A DNA stretch of 64,000 nucleotides from Clarireedia homoeocarpa (lineage: Eukaryota; Ascomycota; Leotiomycetes; Helotiales; Rutstroemiaceae). The DNA lies in the NCBI GenBank assembly GCA_001465935.1, contig LNKV01000003.1, positions 68,363-132,362 of the forward strand, in the 5' to 3' direction. The notes beneath the pieces were generated by a model. That model did not search any database, was not told the origin of the DNA, and saw nothing but the letters and a program-made list of their open reading frames with translations. Positions 1-11,756 of the stretch are shown here, one piece after another (position 1 is the first letter of the stretch; the number at the start of each line of letters is the position of its first letter). The position numbers were made by a program, and so were the translations under genes.

Positions 1-1263
1 GCGTGCGTGCTTATCCGTAAGAACTATGAATTTTGATGAGGTATACCCGTCGAAACCATGACTCGGAAGGTCGGGATTCGAGGAACGAGATTTGCCCCAA
101 ATTCCATCACACGACATTATTGGTTTTTGAGCCTGACCTGACTCTTCTTTCGAAACACTACAGTATATTGCTGTAGCTATCTATTTTGTCCCCTGTGTTT
201 CACAACACAGAAGGGAGAGAGGGGCGAATATACTCCAACCAAGGACATACTACATACAGGCGGACATGGGACTTTTTCGAGGGTAGGTAACACGACAGGA
301 GCAGGCTTCCCACGTGGAAATGACGATTTGATCAAACGCCTTTCATCTCAGTGGCTGGCTGCAGTTGCAATGCGAACAGAATGAATCACCAATCTCCCAA
401 ATAACCATGTCCCAGGCCAGTACGACGGAACATAATTTGAATCTGGCAGATAAGATATGCAAAACAAGCGGGTGGGGGAGGGACGAGATATATATACTAT
501 ACAAGATGCCAATGTTTTTCATCCTTACCCTGCCCTCCCCTTCCGACACGCGGCGACAACAGAACTCCACGGATCACCACTGCCTTTACGATGCCGTTAC
601 AGTAGTTTCGAAACGAATCGGCCGAAATCGTGGGGGGGCGGGGAGGCAGACAGCACCAACTCCTACAAGGTAGGTATAAAGTGCTATGCACCATCTCCCG
701 CCGCGCGCTCATTTTCCCTCCTCCTGCTCCTCCTCTTGCCTTTCACAAGCAAAAAAAAAAAAAGCAACTCTTTACCATACCCATCCTATAATTCGTGGAA
801 CGGCAACTCGGCCACTACTGCAAGTTGCACTTGGACCTTTGTGCTGCCCTGCCCTGCGCTGCCTTGTAGGCTATCGCGCACCCCTTCTCTGTTTTCTTCT
901 TCGTTTTGTCTCTCCACTTTCTCCCTTGTAGCCGAAAAGAGATGGCATGGAAAAAGAGGAGGAATTAGTCATTTTAACTTTCTTTTTCGACTGCAGTTTC
1001 CCCCCGTGACGTCCCAATGCGATCATACTCGGCAACTAAGTGACAGTGTTAGTTTGTTTTGCGTTAGAATGCGTTAGATGCAGCATACAGGCCATGCTTC
1101 GCGAGTAGCAAGCAGCAGCAGTATATTGAAACTTGCCCAGCTATTTGCCCAGGGAGCCTATAACTTTACTTGGACTAACTGGATGCCATCCCATATTTAC
1201 TTCTTGCAGCCTGTTCTTTCTTCTGCAGAACCGTAGATGTTACATTACATTACATATATCTCA

Positions 1264-1293
1264 CATGTACATACTTGTACATACCTGTACATA
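1264..1293 (+). repeat. Three 10-bp units each carrying TGTACATA
   Basis: Three adjacent 10-bp units (CATGTACATA, CTTGTACATA, CCTGTACATA) place the palindrome TGTACA at exact 10-bp spacing. In a plus-strand RNA each unit would read UGUACAUA, which fits the Puf/Pumilio consensus UGUANAUA. Whether the stretch is transcribed is unknown. Confidence 0.6.
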
Positions 1294-1888
1294 TACATAA
1301 TGCGTTGAGTGATTGGGACAAGAAAAAACGTTGTTCTCATGACCCCCTACGTCTTCTCCACTTTCTTCCCTCCCTTCCTGTCCTCCCACGAGCCACTACC
1401 TACAATCAAAATCTACCTTACACTGACTTGACAGCCTAACAATCCACCCACCCACCTGCTGTGTCCCGCTCGCATCACATCGCATCGCAGCCACACATAC
1501 CGACGCAGACGCCTGTAGGGCATCGAAAAGCAACCAATCAACCTCGTCCCCTTACCACACCATACAGTAAATAAGCAATTAGCCATCCACCCCAAGAAAA
1601 AAACAATCAAACTCAGATCCGCTAAACTTACACGGAGAGCTACCACTAACGGAGTCCGTCGCCGGGAAGCCCCTCTCTCTCTCTGATTTGCTGTATACTA
1701 TAATATGCCATGCTATGCTATGTATGTATGCTATGCCATGATGTGTGTTATGGGCTTTTCCGGCGTATCCATTATTATTGCTGCCCAAAAGTCAAGTTTG
1801 CACGGCATGTAAGGTGCAAAATAAAGTAGGTACTTGTGTGTTGTGTGCTGTGTGCCTGCGGTGTGTGTGTATATGCGGTTTGGTTAAG

Positions 1889-1914
1889 AAAAAAAAAAAA
1901 AAAAAAAAAAAAAA
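1889..1914 (+). repeat. Poly-A tract of 26 A
   Basis: An uninterrupted run of 26 A residues lies in the intergenic region. No gene-like sequence or target-site duplication is visible beside it, so it is read as a mononucleotide microsatellite and not as a retroposon tail. Confidence 0.85.
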
Positions 1915-2010
1915 GAGTGACCCCCAAATGAAATATTACAAGGGTGGTTATCACGTAGTTAGTTAGTGAGTGAGTGACCTGCGGGAGGGAGAGAGCGTGA
2001 GTCAATGATT

Positions 2011-2040
2011 GATGGATGGATGGATGGATGGATGGATGGA
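2011..2040 (+). repeat. (GATG)n microsatellite
   Basis: Seven perfect GATG units and a partial one, in intergenic sequence. Confidence 0.9.
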
Positions 2041-3876
2041 TTGGGTATTCATTCATAGGAGCACGCACTAGCTGTGTAGATGAAGATAATTGGCTTACGT
2101 CTGCACGGGATAGGGAGCATGTTAAGGTAGAGAAGGAAGGAAGAGTACAAAGTATATGTGTAGGTTTTTTTATGGCCTTCTGTGCGTTTACTAGATGGGG
2201 GTTAGACGGTTACGGTGGAGAGAGGGCGCGTAGAGCGAGCGAGCTGAGGAAATTTTATATTGAAAGGGGGAGAGACGTGGTGAGTGTGAAGTGTGAGTGT
2301 GAGTGTGAGTGGGGGGGGAGGGGCGCGCGGATGGGGGTTTGTATGTAGCTTATGTGTGTTGTAGATAGATTCTGTACGTGATATTGGAGGGAGAGAGGGG
2401 TAGTTTCGACTTATGCATTATATTATTTTTATTATCTTTCGGATTGGCTTTTGATAATGGTGTTGTTGATGTGTAGGCAGGTAGGGTAGGTAGGTACGTA
2501 CGAAGGAGGTTGGTAGGTAAATAGGTACGAAGTAGGTTGGTTGGGTTATTCTGTGATTGGAGTGTTTTCATACGTTGTTGGCCTTTGAGATAAGTGAGGT
2601 TGAGGGTGTGGTGGTGGCGCTTGGATGATTTTCGGGACTTGGGACAGCGATACAATGCGATGCGTGCTTGACGAACGAACGAGAAGGACGGGAAGGGCTG
2701 GTTTGTGTGGGGGGGCGGATTTTGAAGGATTTGGGTTGAAACTATGAAACATGTATGTATATATGTAAGAATAGAGTCAAGAACTAAGTCATGAGAAGTA
2801 GTCGAGTAGTTTGTTTCGTTTCGCGTCCTGCCAAGTCGGATGCAGTGATGCTATCTATCATGGCTAGCCAGTTTGACACCACGCGGCGCTTTCAAAAATT
2901 GGCGGGATGACAGGACAAGTTGGAATCCCACAGAGAACGAAGCTATTCGCTAACTATCGATATCCAAGGATGGAATGGGATTTGAGAAATTCAGTTTTAC
3001 CCTAGTAGCGAGTCGTGCATTCCCCTCTCCCGCACCCATCCCATCCCATCCTCCTTCCCGTCAGGATAAATTTGAATTAGCTACCTCCCGGTGTCGCCTT
3101 AAATCCTTTCCCTTCGGCTTAAAAGTCATGACAGCCTGTCTGCCTGCCTAAAGCTTAGGCACCGCACCTCAGCTACTCGTAGACGGTCAGCCGCAGACTG
3201 AGTCATTTTGTTTTATCCAGGACGAAACTTATTTTACCAGGACCAATAACCAATTATTCAATATCTGTCATCACTACCTGATATCTCTCATATCTCGATA
3301 ATCGGTCTGCTGCAGCAGCAGACTGCCTTGTCGTGCTTCGCGCTATTGATACTGCACTGTATAATCTTCATCGGAGAATTTCTGTCTTCTGACACATGCG
3401 ATTCGATGAGTATGGTGGCGGGAGAGGCAGGCAAGGGCAAGCGATCGAATAGTTAGTTGTTGGATGTAATGTAGAGTAAGCACCATCAACACCTTCTGGA
3501 TTGGTGCGTACGAGGGGAATCGTTGTTGGTATTTGGACATGTATTCCTAATTGGTTGTTTATCTTCGTAAGGAATTCCATTTATCCATCCATCTATCCCT
3601 CTTGGAACTAGCGACGCAGTATAGGTATATCGTATGATCTGCCCTATCTGCCTATCTTTCGATAGATACCATTTGTTGAATTTGTACAAGCAAGGCAGGT
3701 AGTAAGTGCAGTTTCCATTCCATCTCATCCCATACCCAACCTGTCACATACAATCCGTTCATGTATGCCAAGGAAATTTAGCTGGAACTCCGACTCGTAT
3801 CCAAACAATCAATCTCATCAATCCATTTCATGTCCTGACTTGTCAACAGTCGCCCGGAGATGGATATCTTTCTGTT

Positions 3877-4981
3877 TTAGAGACCGAAAGTGTCGACGTA
3901 AGCGACTGTTGCAGGAATGGATGTTGCATTGGCTGTTGGTTTTGTTAGCATTCTTCTAACCAATTCACTTTCCCCCACATTTACATAAGGACTTACCCCC
4001 ACCAGTACTCATGTATAGCCTATCGTGCTCCCCCCTTAATCTTCCGAATGCTCCTGCAGTCACCCCGGCCAAAACGGTACTTGTGTTTGAACCGGCAACT
4101 GCTTCCACTTCCGTCGCACCGGGCTTTAATATAAAGAGTGTATCTTGCGTATTCCCCATGATGAATATGGTACCATCTTTTCGAATCACGAAGTCGTCTG
4201 GATTCGGTACGTTTGTAACGAGCTCAGAGGCACCTATGGGGAGAGCGGTGACAGGCGCAATACGAACACGAGACAAAGTGCTCTCAGCAGTGTTCGTAAA
4301 GTAAAGGTACGAGGGTATCTTCGGATTGAACTTGAGTCCATTGACCCCAATTGGAACACTGCTACCTGGGCTGGATTTCAACGATGATATGTTGAGAGGA
4401 ATCGTGTAAGTTCCACATTCAATATCAACATTTGAGACAATTCCTAAAAAGCAGTTCGCCACAAGAATATGCTTCGAGTCGAGAGTGACAAGACCGTTCA
4501 CGATGCCGGATTCGGGAAGATCAACGACATGAGTTATGGCTGCAGGTGAGACGATGGCTCCATTCCGTGTGACGAAGTCGGTTAAATCAACCTTATAGAT
4601 AGCATTAGGAGAGTTGGTACTAAAGTCTTCGTTGTAGGGCGCTTGGACGGCGACATAGAAGACATCTGGTGACACCTCGGTGATCCCCAAAAGTCCAGCA
4701 TATAGGGTTGTGTTAAAGGTGTGGATCGTAATCGGAGCTGTGCGGTTCGCAGGGTCAACTTGTTGGATAATTGGAGTGTAGAGTCGGGTGACCAGGATTT
4801 GACCGTTAGAGCGAATGGCGATGTTTTCAGCCCAACTGTTAGGACCAAATGACTGCACCACTGTGACAGGAAGGGGAAGCGATGGGGAGTGCGCTGTTGG
4901 GACCGGAGTGGCTACAGCAACAGAAAGGCAAGAGAAGATGCCCAGGGCAAGAAGCCTGCTGGAATGAAAGACGGAAGGCAT
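3877..4981 (-). CDS. Secreted six-bladed beta-propeller (SMP-30/gluconolactonase-like) protein
   Basis: Predicted 346-aa secreted protein. The start at 4981 is followed by a signal peptide (residues 1 to about 24: hydrophobic LLALGIFSCLSVAVA, then TPVPTA). The body has repeated beta-propeller strands such as WAENIAIRSNGQILVTRL, VNGLVTLDSKHILVANC and PDDFVIRKDGTIFIMGN, as in fungal secreted SMP-30/gluconolactonase-like folds. Several N-glycosylation sequons (NRT, NTT, NIS, NTS, NAT) fit secretion. Two exons: 4981-3997 and 3932-3877, with a 64-nt intron (donor GTAAGT, branch GCTAAC, acceptor ACAG). Splicing replaces a junk tail with the ending AYVDTFGL, typical of a last propeller strand. A TATA element lies about 70 bp upstream. 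The substrate is unknown and the family assignment is by fold pattern only. Confidence 0.8.
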
Positions 4982-5049
4982 TTTGCTTGGAAGGTAGAAG
5001 GCGGATCGAACTGTGTGATGTAGTGAAGCATAGTGATGGGACCGTCCCG

Positions 5050-5058
5050 TATATATAT
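5050..5058 (-). promoter_or_regulatory. TATA-like element of the propeller gene
   Basis: An alternating TATATATAT stretch lies 68-77 bp upstream of the minus-strand start codon at 4981, a plausible distance for a fungal TATA element with a short leader. Confidence 0.4.
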
Positions 5059-5161
5059 GAGACGGAGCATGTGGTAATGCAGAGTTCGATGAAGTTATGG
5101 ATAGACTTTACTAGGATGCTGTTGTTCGCCATTAACTGTACTGAGGGACGCTGAGAAATAA

Positions 5162-5191
5162 CCTGCGCCGTCCTGCGCCGTCCTGCGCCGT
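5162..5191 (+). repeat. Three perfect tandem copies of CCTGCGCCGT
   Basis: A 10-bp unit is repeated three times without change, about 180-210 bp upstream of the propeller gene start. A pair of longer direct repeats follows directly. Confidence 0.85.
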
Positions 5192-5193
5192 CT

Positions 5194-5260
5194 GACTCAC
5201 CACCTGACCGTAACGACGCTTACGCCGCCCGACTCATAGCCTGACCGTAACGAAGCTTAC
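5194..5260 (+). repeat. Pair of 30-bp imperfect direct repeats
   Basis: Copies at 5194-5223 and 5231-5260 match at 26 of 30 positions and share the core CCTGACCGTAACGA. The first copy, with the preceding base, contains TGACTCA, the consensus of Gcn4/CpcA bZIP factors; the second has CGACTCA. They lie in the divergent promoter region. Confidence 0.75.
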
Positions 5261-6100
5261 AAACTGATTGAGAGACTTGAAGACATTGGAGAATCTCAGT
5301 ACAAGGAAATTAATAACGTATAGAATCCCACGTGGCTTGGTCTGCCTTGTCCTATTTGGATTATCACCATGCAGGAAGGATGATGATCCAGGTCCACGGA
5401 CTTAACGGACTCCTCAATACCATGTTATTTGTGATAGAACGCTACCGGGCTTGATGGCGTTTGAGCGAGCATACATATACTCGTTAGTCGTGATGGTATC
5501 TGGAAGAGGGCAAATAAGTCGTACTGATGAAGCACACCGCTTATTAATCGAATATTCATCACCCAGATGCCAGCAGAGCAAAGGAGAACGTGGAGATCTC
5601 GTTGAGAACAGGTATAGTAGAACTTCAAAGTGGTCTGAGCCTTCATATCTGCAACAATGCTGAGATGTGAAACGACATAAAAGATAAATTGCTCCAAGAA
5701 CTCGGTGCACACTTGATGCATTCATCGAGACTAGTGAAGACTAGAAAGACACAATACAGCGTACAGAGTACAGAGTATAAGTGACGTGACTCAATGATCA
5801 TCATTTGAGATTAGATGATACTATGGCGCAGAAGTGTAGTTAGGTCCGGTGAAATGCGTCAACAAACTACTTTCATGTAGTTGTTGCGCAAGATACGAAG
5901 AAAAATTATATTCCGGAGAATCTCCACCGCCTTTCGGTATGAGCTAACTGCATTGGGACAGATCGATGGCACAATTGTTCCGACCCTGATGATTATCCAA
6001 ACTGTCCCCTGACACGAATAGATATCAAGGGGGAATAGTTGCGTGTGTGTCCTGCCAACAAGAACTAAGAATGGATTAAGCAGTGCAAGGGAGTTCGTCT

Positions 6101-9100
6101 ATGATTGATGCAGCGTTTGCTACAGAGTCAGCAATGGAGGAACCATCATCAAGCTCTAAGGTTACAGGTAAGCAATATTGCAAGCAGCGTCCAAAGAGTG
6201 TCGCATGCTAATGACCCAATAGTGGAATACTTCGATCCCTACGAAGTTTACCCGTTATTTTCTTCGGGTCTCTTGCCTCGATTACCTCTTCGAAACTTAC
6301 ACTGGGAGTCTCATGCAGGTCCCCTGCGATCAATATCTTCTCTCCACATTGACCTAGTTAGGTCTTCTCACGACTCTCCGCCGATCGCCGCCACAGAATC
6401 AGCTTCATCGAGTACTCCAGACCTATCGCGTGTCAAGAGTACTGACTCTGGTACCAGTGGGGATGACGGTTTTCGCACACAAGCAATAGGGCAAGCGATT
6501 GCCGAGAGACCACGGGCAGTATCGCGGTCGAGTACGTCAAAATCAGCAGCGAAAGGTCGAAGACATCAGATACCTGGCCTACGACAGACGCCATATCTTA
6601 AGATATTCTTTCTACGGTGCGATGACAATGATACCTACAAGTCACAAGGTCGGAAGCAGGTTCGGGAATGGATCAAAGAACATACACCAACCGCCACTAG
6701 CACTAGCAAGGCCACTTCGCAGGAGAACCATGATAACTTTGAGTGGCTTATAGTGCATGTAATTGTGCCAAATACTGCTGCAGCAACGCAGCCCAGAACT
6801 AGCGGGAAAAGCGCAGAGGGTAACTCTGGATCCGCGTCTGAGAAGTCTGGTGTGCGATGGAGAGGTGGTGGATCTTCGACCATTCTTGAGAAGTTGAGGG
6901 CAGATTTCAATGGTTCATCGAAATCTGGTGTTGATCGAATCGCCCAAATCCGCATTGGTATCAATGATGTTCCATACGATATGCTTCCGCGCGTGGTCCC
7001 CGCAATACCAGGTTCATATACCGAAACGCCCCAGGAGAATGAAAATGCATGGATTGATCTAATATCGAAGCTCAAGTTCTTGATACTGCAATCATTTGAC
7101 ATGCGCGTTAGTCAATATGAAGAGGACATTCGGAAATCAGACAGTAAAAGAAGCATGCCTGGGTGGAACTTCTGTACATTTTTTGTGCTCAAGGAAGGCT
7201 TGGCGAGAGGGTTTGAAAGCGTTGGACTTGTAGAAGATGCATTAGTAGGTTATGATGAGCTTGCAATTGGGTTGGATACCATTGTTGGAGAACAGGCTGC
7301 ATCAGGCTCGGGAGCCGAGCATGGTGGATCCTTTCTTCCCTATACTGAAGATCTGAAACAACGGGCAGAGCAAGCCAGAGCAGCCATATTGAAAGAGATG
7401 GGTGTAGACAACGATGACACGGATTCGGAAGAACCCATTGATCTTCAATCTACTGGCGAATCTACTGACAAAGAAGAGGACGAGATCCCCATCAATTCAG
7501 CCAAGAAGCGTTATCGAGAGCTCATTCTTTCGAATGATGTTTCCATTTTCGATTTCAGATGTTATATCTTCTCGCGACAGCTATTTCTGTTGCTGCGTCA
7601 AGCCAATGCATGGTCCACCCAAGCAGAGTTGCTTGCGAAGCTAAAGGAGCAACGAGAATCAAGCCTCTTAGGTGTCGCAGCTAGAATTCCTGCTGCACAA
7701 CCGTCAGATGATGCTGAAGACCTTGCTGTGCTTGGAGAGGTCTGTAAGAGATCGATGGAGTTTGCCGCTTCTATCTCTAGCATTATGCGCGAGGACATTT
7801 GGAGCGCATATTTTCACTCTCAGAAAGATATTTCTTATGAAAAGATGAAATCAGATATCAAAGCAGATCCATTAATGGCCCAAGTTATTGAGAATGTCGT
7901 TTCATCGTTCACATTTTCTCTATCTCAGCAAATACTCGCGCAAACATCAACAAAGGCACTACCAATTCCTGCGTCCACATTAGCACCGCCCACAGTCAGT
8001 GGACAGGAACAGAAGGCCACCATTCCTGAGCCCAAGACAATGATGCACCCTGTTAGATCAACGTCATTAGCACTACGCTCATCTTCCCGGGAACCCCCCA
8101 GTCCAGGACTATTCCCTGGGGGCCGACGGTCCAGTCTTCCCGGCCCGGATCCCGCGCAATCTACGTTCCTTAAGAACGGGCTCGAGGAGCTTGCTGCTCA
8201 TCGAGCAGAGCTCTATCTGCTTGCCCGAAGTGTCCTAGAACATGTAGGTAAGCGACGGGGCTGGTCTACTGGTTGGGAAGATACAAAATCTGAACACCGG
8301 GGCGATGGAGAATTAGAAGAGGTTAACCTGGATGAGGAAATGCCATCCGCTGGTGAGGAAACAGTCTTGACGTCCCAGATACCACCCTCAATACATGGCC
8401 TTGATAGTAAGCTTCTTCGAACAGCCCTGAATGACAAGGATGATTTCTATCGTCTGTATGAGACTTTGACAGACAAAGCGCTACGCCACTATACCGTTGC
8501 AAACCGCGTTCAGTCTGTGCAGACTTGCATGGCCGACCTAGCCATTTTGAAATATCACCTTAAAGACTATGCTGCGGCAGCATCTTATTTTTACCGCATC
8601 ACGCCATTCTATGGCGATGCTTCTTGGACGCATATCGAGATGTCTATGCTGGTCATGTACGCAAATTGTCTCAAAGAATTAGATCGCAAAGATCAATATG
8701 CCCAGGTTGTGCTTAAGCTTCTCGCAAGAGCCGCAACAATTGAGAAAGATCGACTTTCGCGAAAGTCAAGCTTTAAAATTGGCCTGAGTAGAAACTTCGA
8801 CCAGGAGGATATCATACTGGACAACACATATCTGGATGAGTTATTGGAGATCACAAAGTCTCTGCCTCGGGATATTCATGTGCCACTGCAGGACTACTTT
8901 AGTCAGTTGGAAGTTGATGGTGCCCTTCAGTATCACCAGAGCAAAGATAGCTTTGGACTGCAGCTTAGACTTCATTACTTACTCAAGAACGATCTCAAGA
9001 TTGACAAAGCAAGAGTAAGGATTGCACCATTGGTTGGTATTCCAGGTCGTGAGATTTGGCTTGAGGGCAGCGAAGAAGTCCTGCTGAAGAATGGATGGAC

Positions 9101-10950
9101 TAGGTTGCAGGTGCAAACTAATGTTAGTTGTATACTCCTATTCCGTAATCCGTCGCTAACATGTCATTAAGGTTACAATACCAGGCTCTTACAAAGTCAC
9201 GCATGTCATTCTTCACAGCAGTAAACTTGTCTTCGAATATCCGCATGATAGTTTTCGACACTCGTCTGCAAGTCGTGAATTGTTCTTCAGGTGTCCAAAA
9301 CTTCTCGTATATCATAGAGCAGAGGCGTTCAATGCTAGGCTTTTTGCTTCTAAATGCATACATTTGGATCGGAATCGTTCTCTTGAGGTCGAGCTATCGT
9401 CTGGCTGGAATAAAGCCAACGTGGGTCAACTCCATATTCGTGCGGCTACCGCTGGGTTGAGATTACAAACAAGCGAGGTCAAGGTAATTGACGGAGAAGT
9501 TGATCTTCCAAAGAAGGCAGAAGCAGGAGTTGTACATTTTGGAGCAATGGAGCCGGAGTCAACTGTCAGGTTTTCCATCCCTTTTAATCTTGAGCACGAA
9601 GTCAATGAGATAAGTCTCAAGCTTGAGCTATCGTATACTACGGATCAAGGAGACTTTTTCTTTGCCGCACCCTCAACAGTTGGAATTTTGTTGCCTTTAG
9701 GTGTCAACGTCCAGGATGTTTTCAAGCACACTGCGCTGTTTTCCAAATTCACGATATCAACCTCAACCAATATCCCACTTAGACTTTTAAGTTCAAAACT
9801 CGACAGATCAGAAGTCTTCGAGGCGCAAAGTGGACATGGAATCACGAAACCCGTCACAATTTTCCATCGCCAACCAGCTACCATGCTATACAAAATCATC
9901 AAATCATCATCACCACTCTCTCCAACTTCCCGACATAAATCACAAAAGTCGTCGAAAACATCGCTATCTCTAGTACTGAATTACATGTGTCTTGATGAAG
10001 AGGTCAATGATGCCGTAGCCCAGGCCTTAGAACACTTTCTCAAAGAAAATATTTTACGACCTTACACGCGTTTGATTATCCCTACGGTACTCGCAGAATT
10101 ACGAACCCATTTTTTACCATACGACTTCGAAAGAGCTGCCGTATTAGGGGAGATACCCACATCATTCATCTTAAACATAAAATGGCATGACCATTTCTCT
10201 GGACTGGGACACTCCGTGGAACAAGAAAGGGACACTGCTGTTGTTATCGAGCAGTTCCTCCGAGAGTGGCAGCAAAAGACTCCGGCCATATGTTTACCAA
10301 CACTGTCCATTGATGCAGACGCTATATCCAAAAGTCGTTCCATCATCATACCAGTTGACGTCCCTTCAGTCGACGTTGTGCATACTGCTGACCTCCGCTT
10401 ACTTCAAACTTCCTCCGTATCCACGAGTAGTGCTGTAGCAGCTGCAAATGAACCAATTCCAGTCTCTCTACATCTGAAGTCGACAAGAGCTTGGGATACC
10501 AAAACGCCTTCGCTCGATAATCAATCAGGGGATCTCGAATTTGTGTATGAGGTTTCAGGTCACTCTGATACATGGCTGATAGGTGGAAGGAGGAAAGGTC
10601 ATTTCAGGGTTCCTGGGTCAATTAAAGGGAAGGGGAAGAAATTAAAATTCCCTGTTGTTCTAATTCCTCTTCGTGAAGGTTTCTTACCTTTCCCTACTGT
10701 AGAGATCAAACCATCTCCAGTCATCAGGAATGCCCGACCAGGCTCGCCTGGTGGAGACGAGAGTAGTCGGGCCAAGGCTCGTCCTCTGACTTGCGAGACA
10801 GATTGCAAGAATACAGGTGAAACTATCCGGATTATCAGTGATGCTCGAAAAATAACTGTTAGTCTTGATGCGAGCGGGCCTACAGGTGGAGCATGGCTAT
10901 TAGAGAGCGAGAGGAGGTCCGCAGGACCGGGAGGCGTAGTGATCGATTAA
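6101..10950 (+). CDS. TRS130: TRAPPII complex subunit Trs130 (TRAPPC10 homologue)
   Basis: Predicted 1,581-aa Trs130/TRAPPC10, a TRAPPII-specific subunit of the Golgi guanine-nucleotide exchange factor for Ypt31/Rab11-type GTPases. The N-terminus after splicing reads VEYFDPYEVYPLF and LPRLPLRNLHWES, the family signature. The middle contains long helical regions, and the C-terminal third is beta-rich (SYKVTHVILHSSKLVFEYP and onward), ending after PFPTVEIKPSP. Three exons: 6101-6167, 6223-9122 and 9172-10950, with introns of 55 and 49 nt. The first intron is not a multiple of three, and removing it moves the start from the in-frame ATG at 6105 to ATG 6101. A Ser/Pro-rich linker around 8070-8150 looks disordered. 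The neighbouring permease follows after about 800 bp on the same strand. Confidence 0.9.
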
Positions 10951-11756
10951 GTAGTTCAGAAGGCGGACTGCTGGTAGTCTGGATTAGTTATGACCAACTT
11001 GTAATGATGAAAAAGCTATGAACATGGAATTGTCCGGAGCTGAAAAAAAGATTGCCGGATTAGTAGCGGGGTAGCAGGACCGGCATGCTAGCAGGGGAAA
11101 AAATGGTCGCGAGCGAAGATAGAACCAATCAACACTAACATTCAATCCCAAGATCTTGGCGAGGACCGCGAATCTTGATACTACTTGCTGAGTTCTTGAT
11201 TAGGTCGAGAAATCCGACCTATTGCCCAGTTATCAGACATCTCCACGAGAAAGAAACGTAAGAATACGTAAGACCGACTCAATAGCCTTCTCTTATCGTG
11301 TGCCTTATCGAACGTCGTATGCATCTCATCCATGGGTTCGTTCCAATTTTGCTAGCATGCGACCCATCACCAAGTTATGTAGATATGTTACTGCAACATT
11401 GCAACGGCCAACCTCGCACAAAGCTGCCGAAATAAGCAACGATCAGTTCGGGGTCCCCGCTGAGATCTGACGATGCATGTGGATGTTGATTGTTGATTCG
11501 CCTCTTTCGACGTAATGTCAAACGGGCTAGATCTCACGGCTTCTTTAATGTAACATTGTCCAGCATGCACTACAGAGAAGTCTTTTAGCTGTACCGTCTA
11601 CGAAACTTTTTTCTATTCATTAGTCTCACTATTCCTCTGCCTTTTTCTGTTCCTATGATAAATCCTTTCTGCTGCGATTTGAAGTCAATTGGGAGGAGAG
11701 AACAGGATATGATATGTTATGACATAATATGATATGACATTTAGCTATCAATCACC
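10951..11756. other. Intergenic region between TRS130 and the permease gene
   Basis: About 800 bp containing the TRS130 3' end and the permease promoter. The last 110 bp hold GATA-rich sequence. I see no gene. Confidence 0.6.
11656..11750. promoter_or_regulatory. GATA-factor site cluster upstream of the permease
   Basis: TGATAA at 11656-11661 and TGATAG (minus strand, 11745-11750) match HGATAR, the consensus of AreA-type nitrogen regulators. Several near-matches GATATGATATG lie between them, within 110 bp of the permease start. A nitrogen-regulated permease would fit, but this is inference from motifs alone. Confidence 0.3.

Larger units (their letters stand above)
1..3876. other. Gene-poor intergenic region rich in simple repeats
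   Basis: I find no credible protein gene here. The open frames are short, lack family resemblance and lie in low-complexity sequence, for example the pyrimidine-rich stretch at about 700-960. The region holds a triple TGTACATA array (1264-1293), a 26-base A run (1889-1914), a GATG array (2011-2040), GTGAGT-type repeats near 2285-2310 and T/G-rich sequence around 2460-2540. It could contain UTRs of a gene left of the window or a non-coding transcript; sequence alone does not show either. Confidence 0.6.
4982..6100. other. Divergent intergenic region between propeller gene and TRS130
   Basis: This is the shared 5' region of two divergent genes. It holds a TATA-like stretch, three copies of CCTGCGCCGT, a pair of 30-bp direct repeats with one TGACTCA site, and ACAGAGT repeats near 5763-5776. 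I see no credible gene; the open frames at 5414-5725 lie on both strands and have no family features. Confidence 0.6.

Noticed and set aside
343..1077. Open frames up to 206 codons near the left end
   Set aside because: They run through pyrimidine-rich, low-complexity DNA with a poly-A stretch and have no family features or splice structure.
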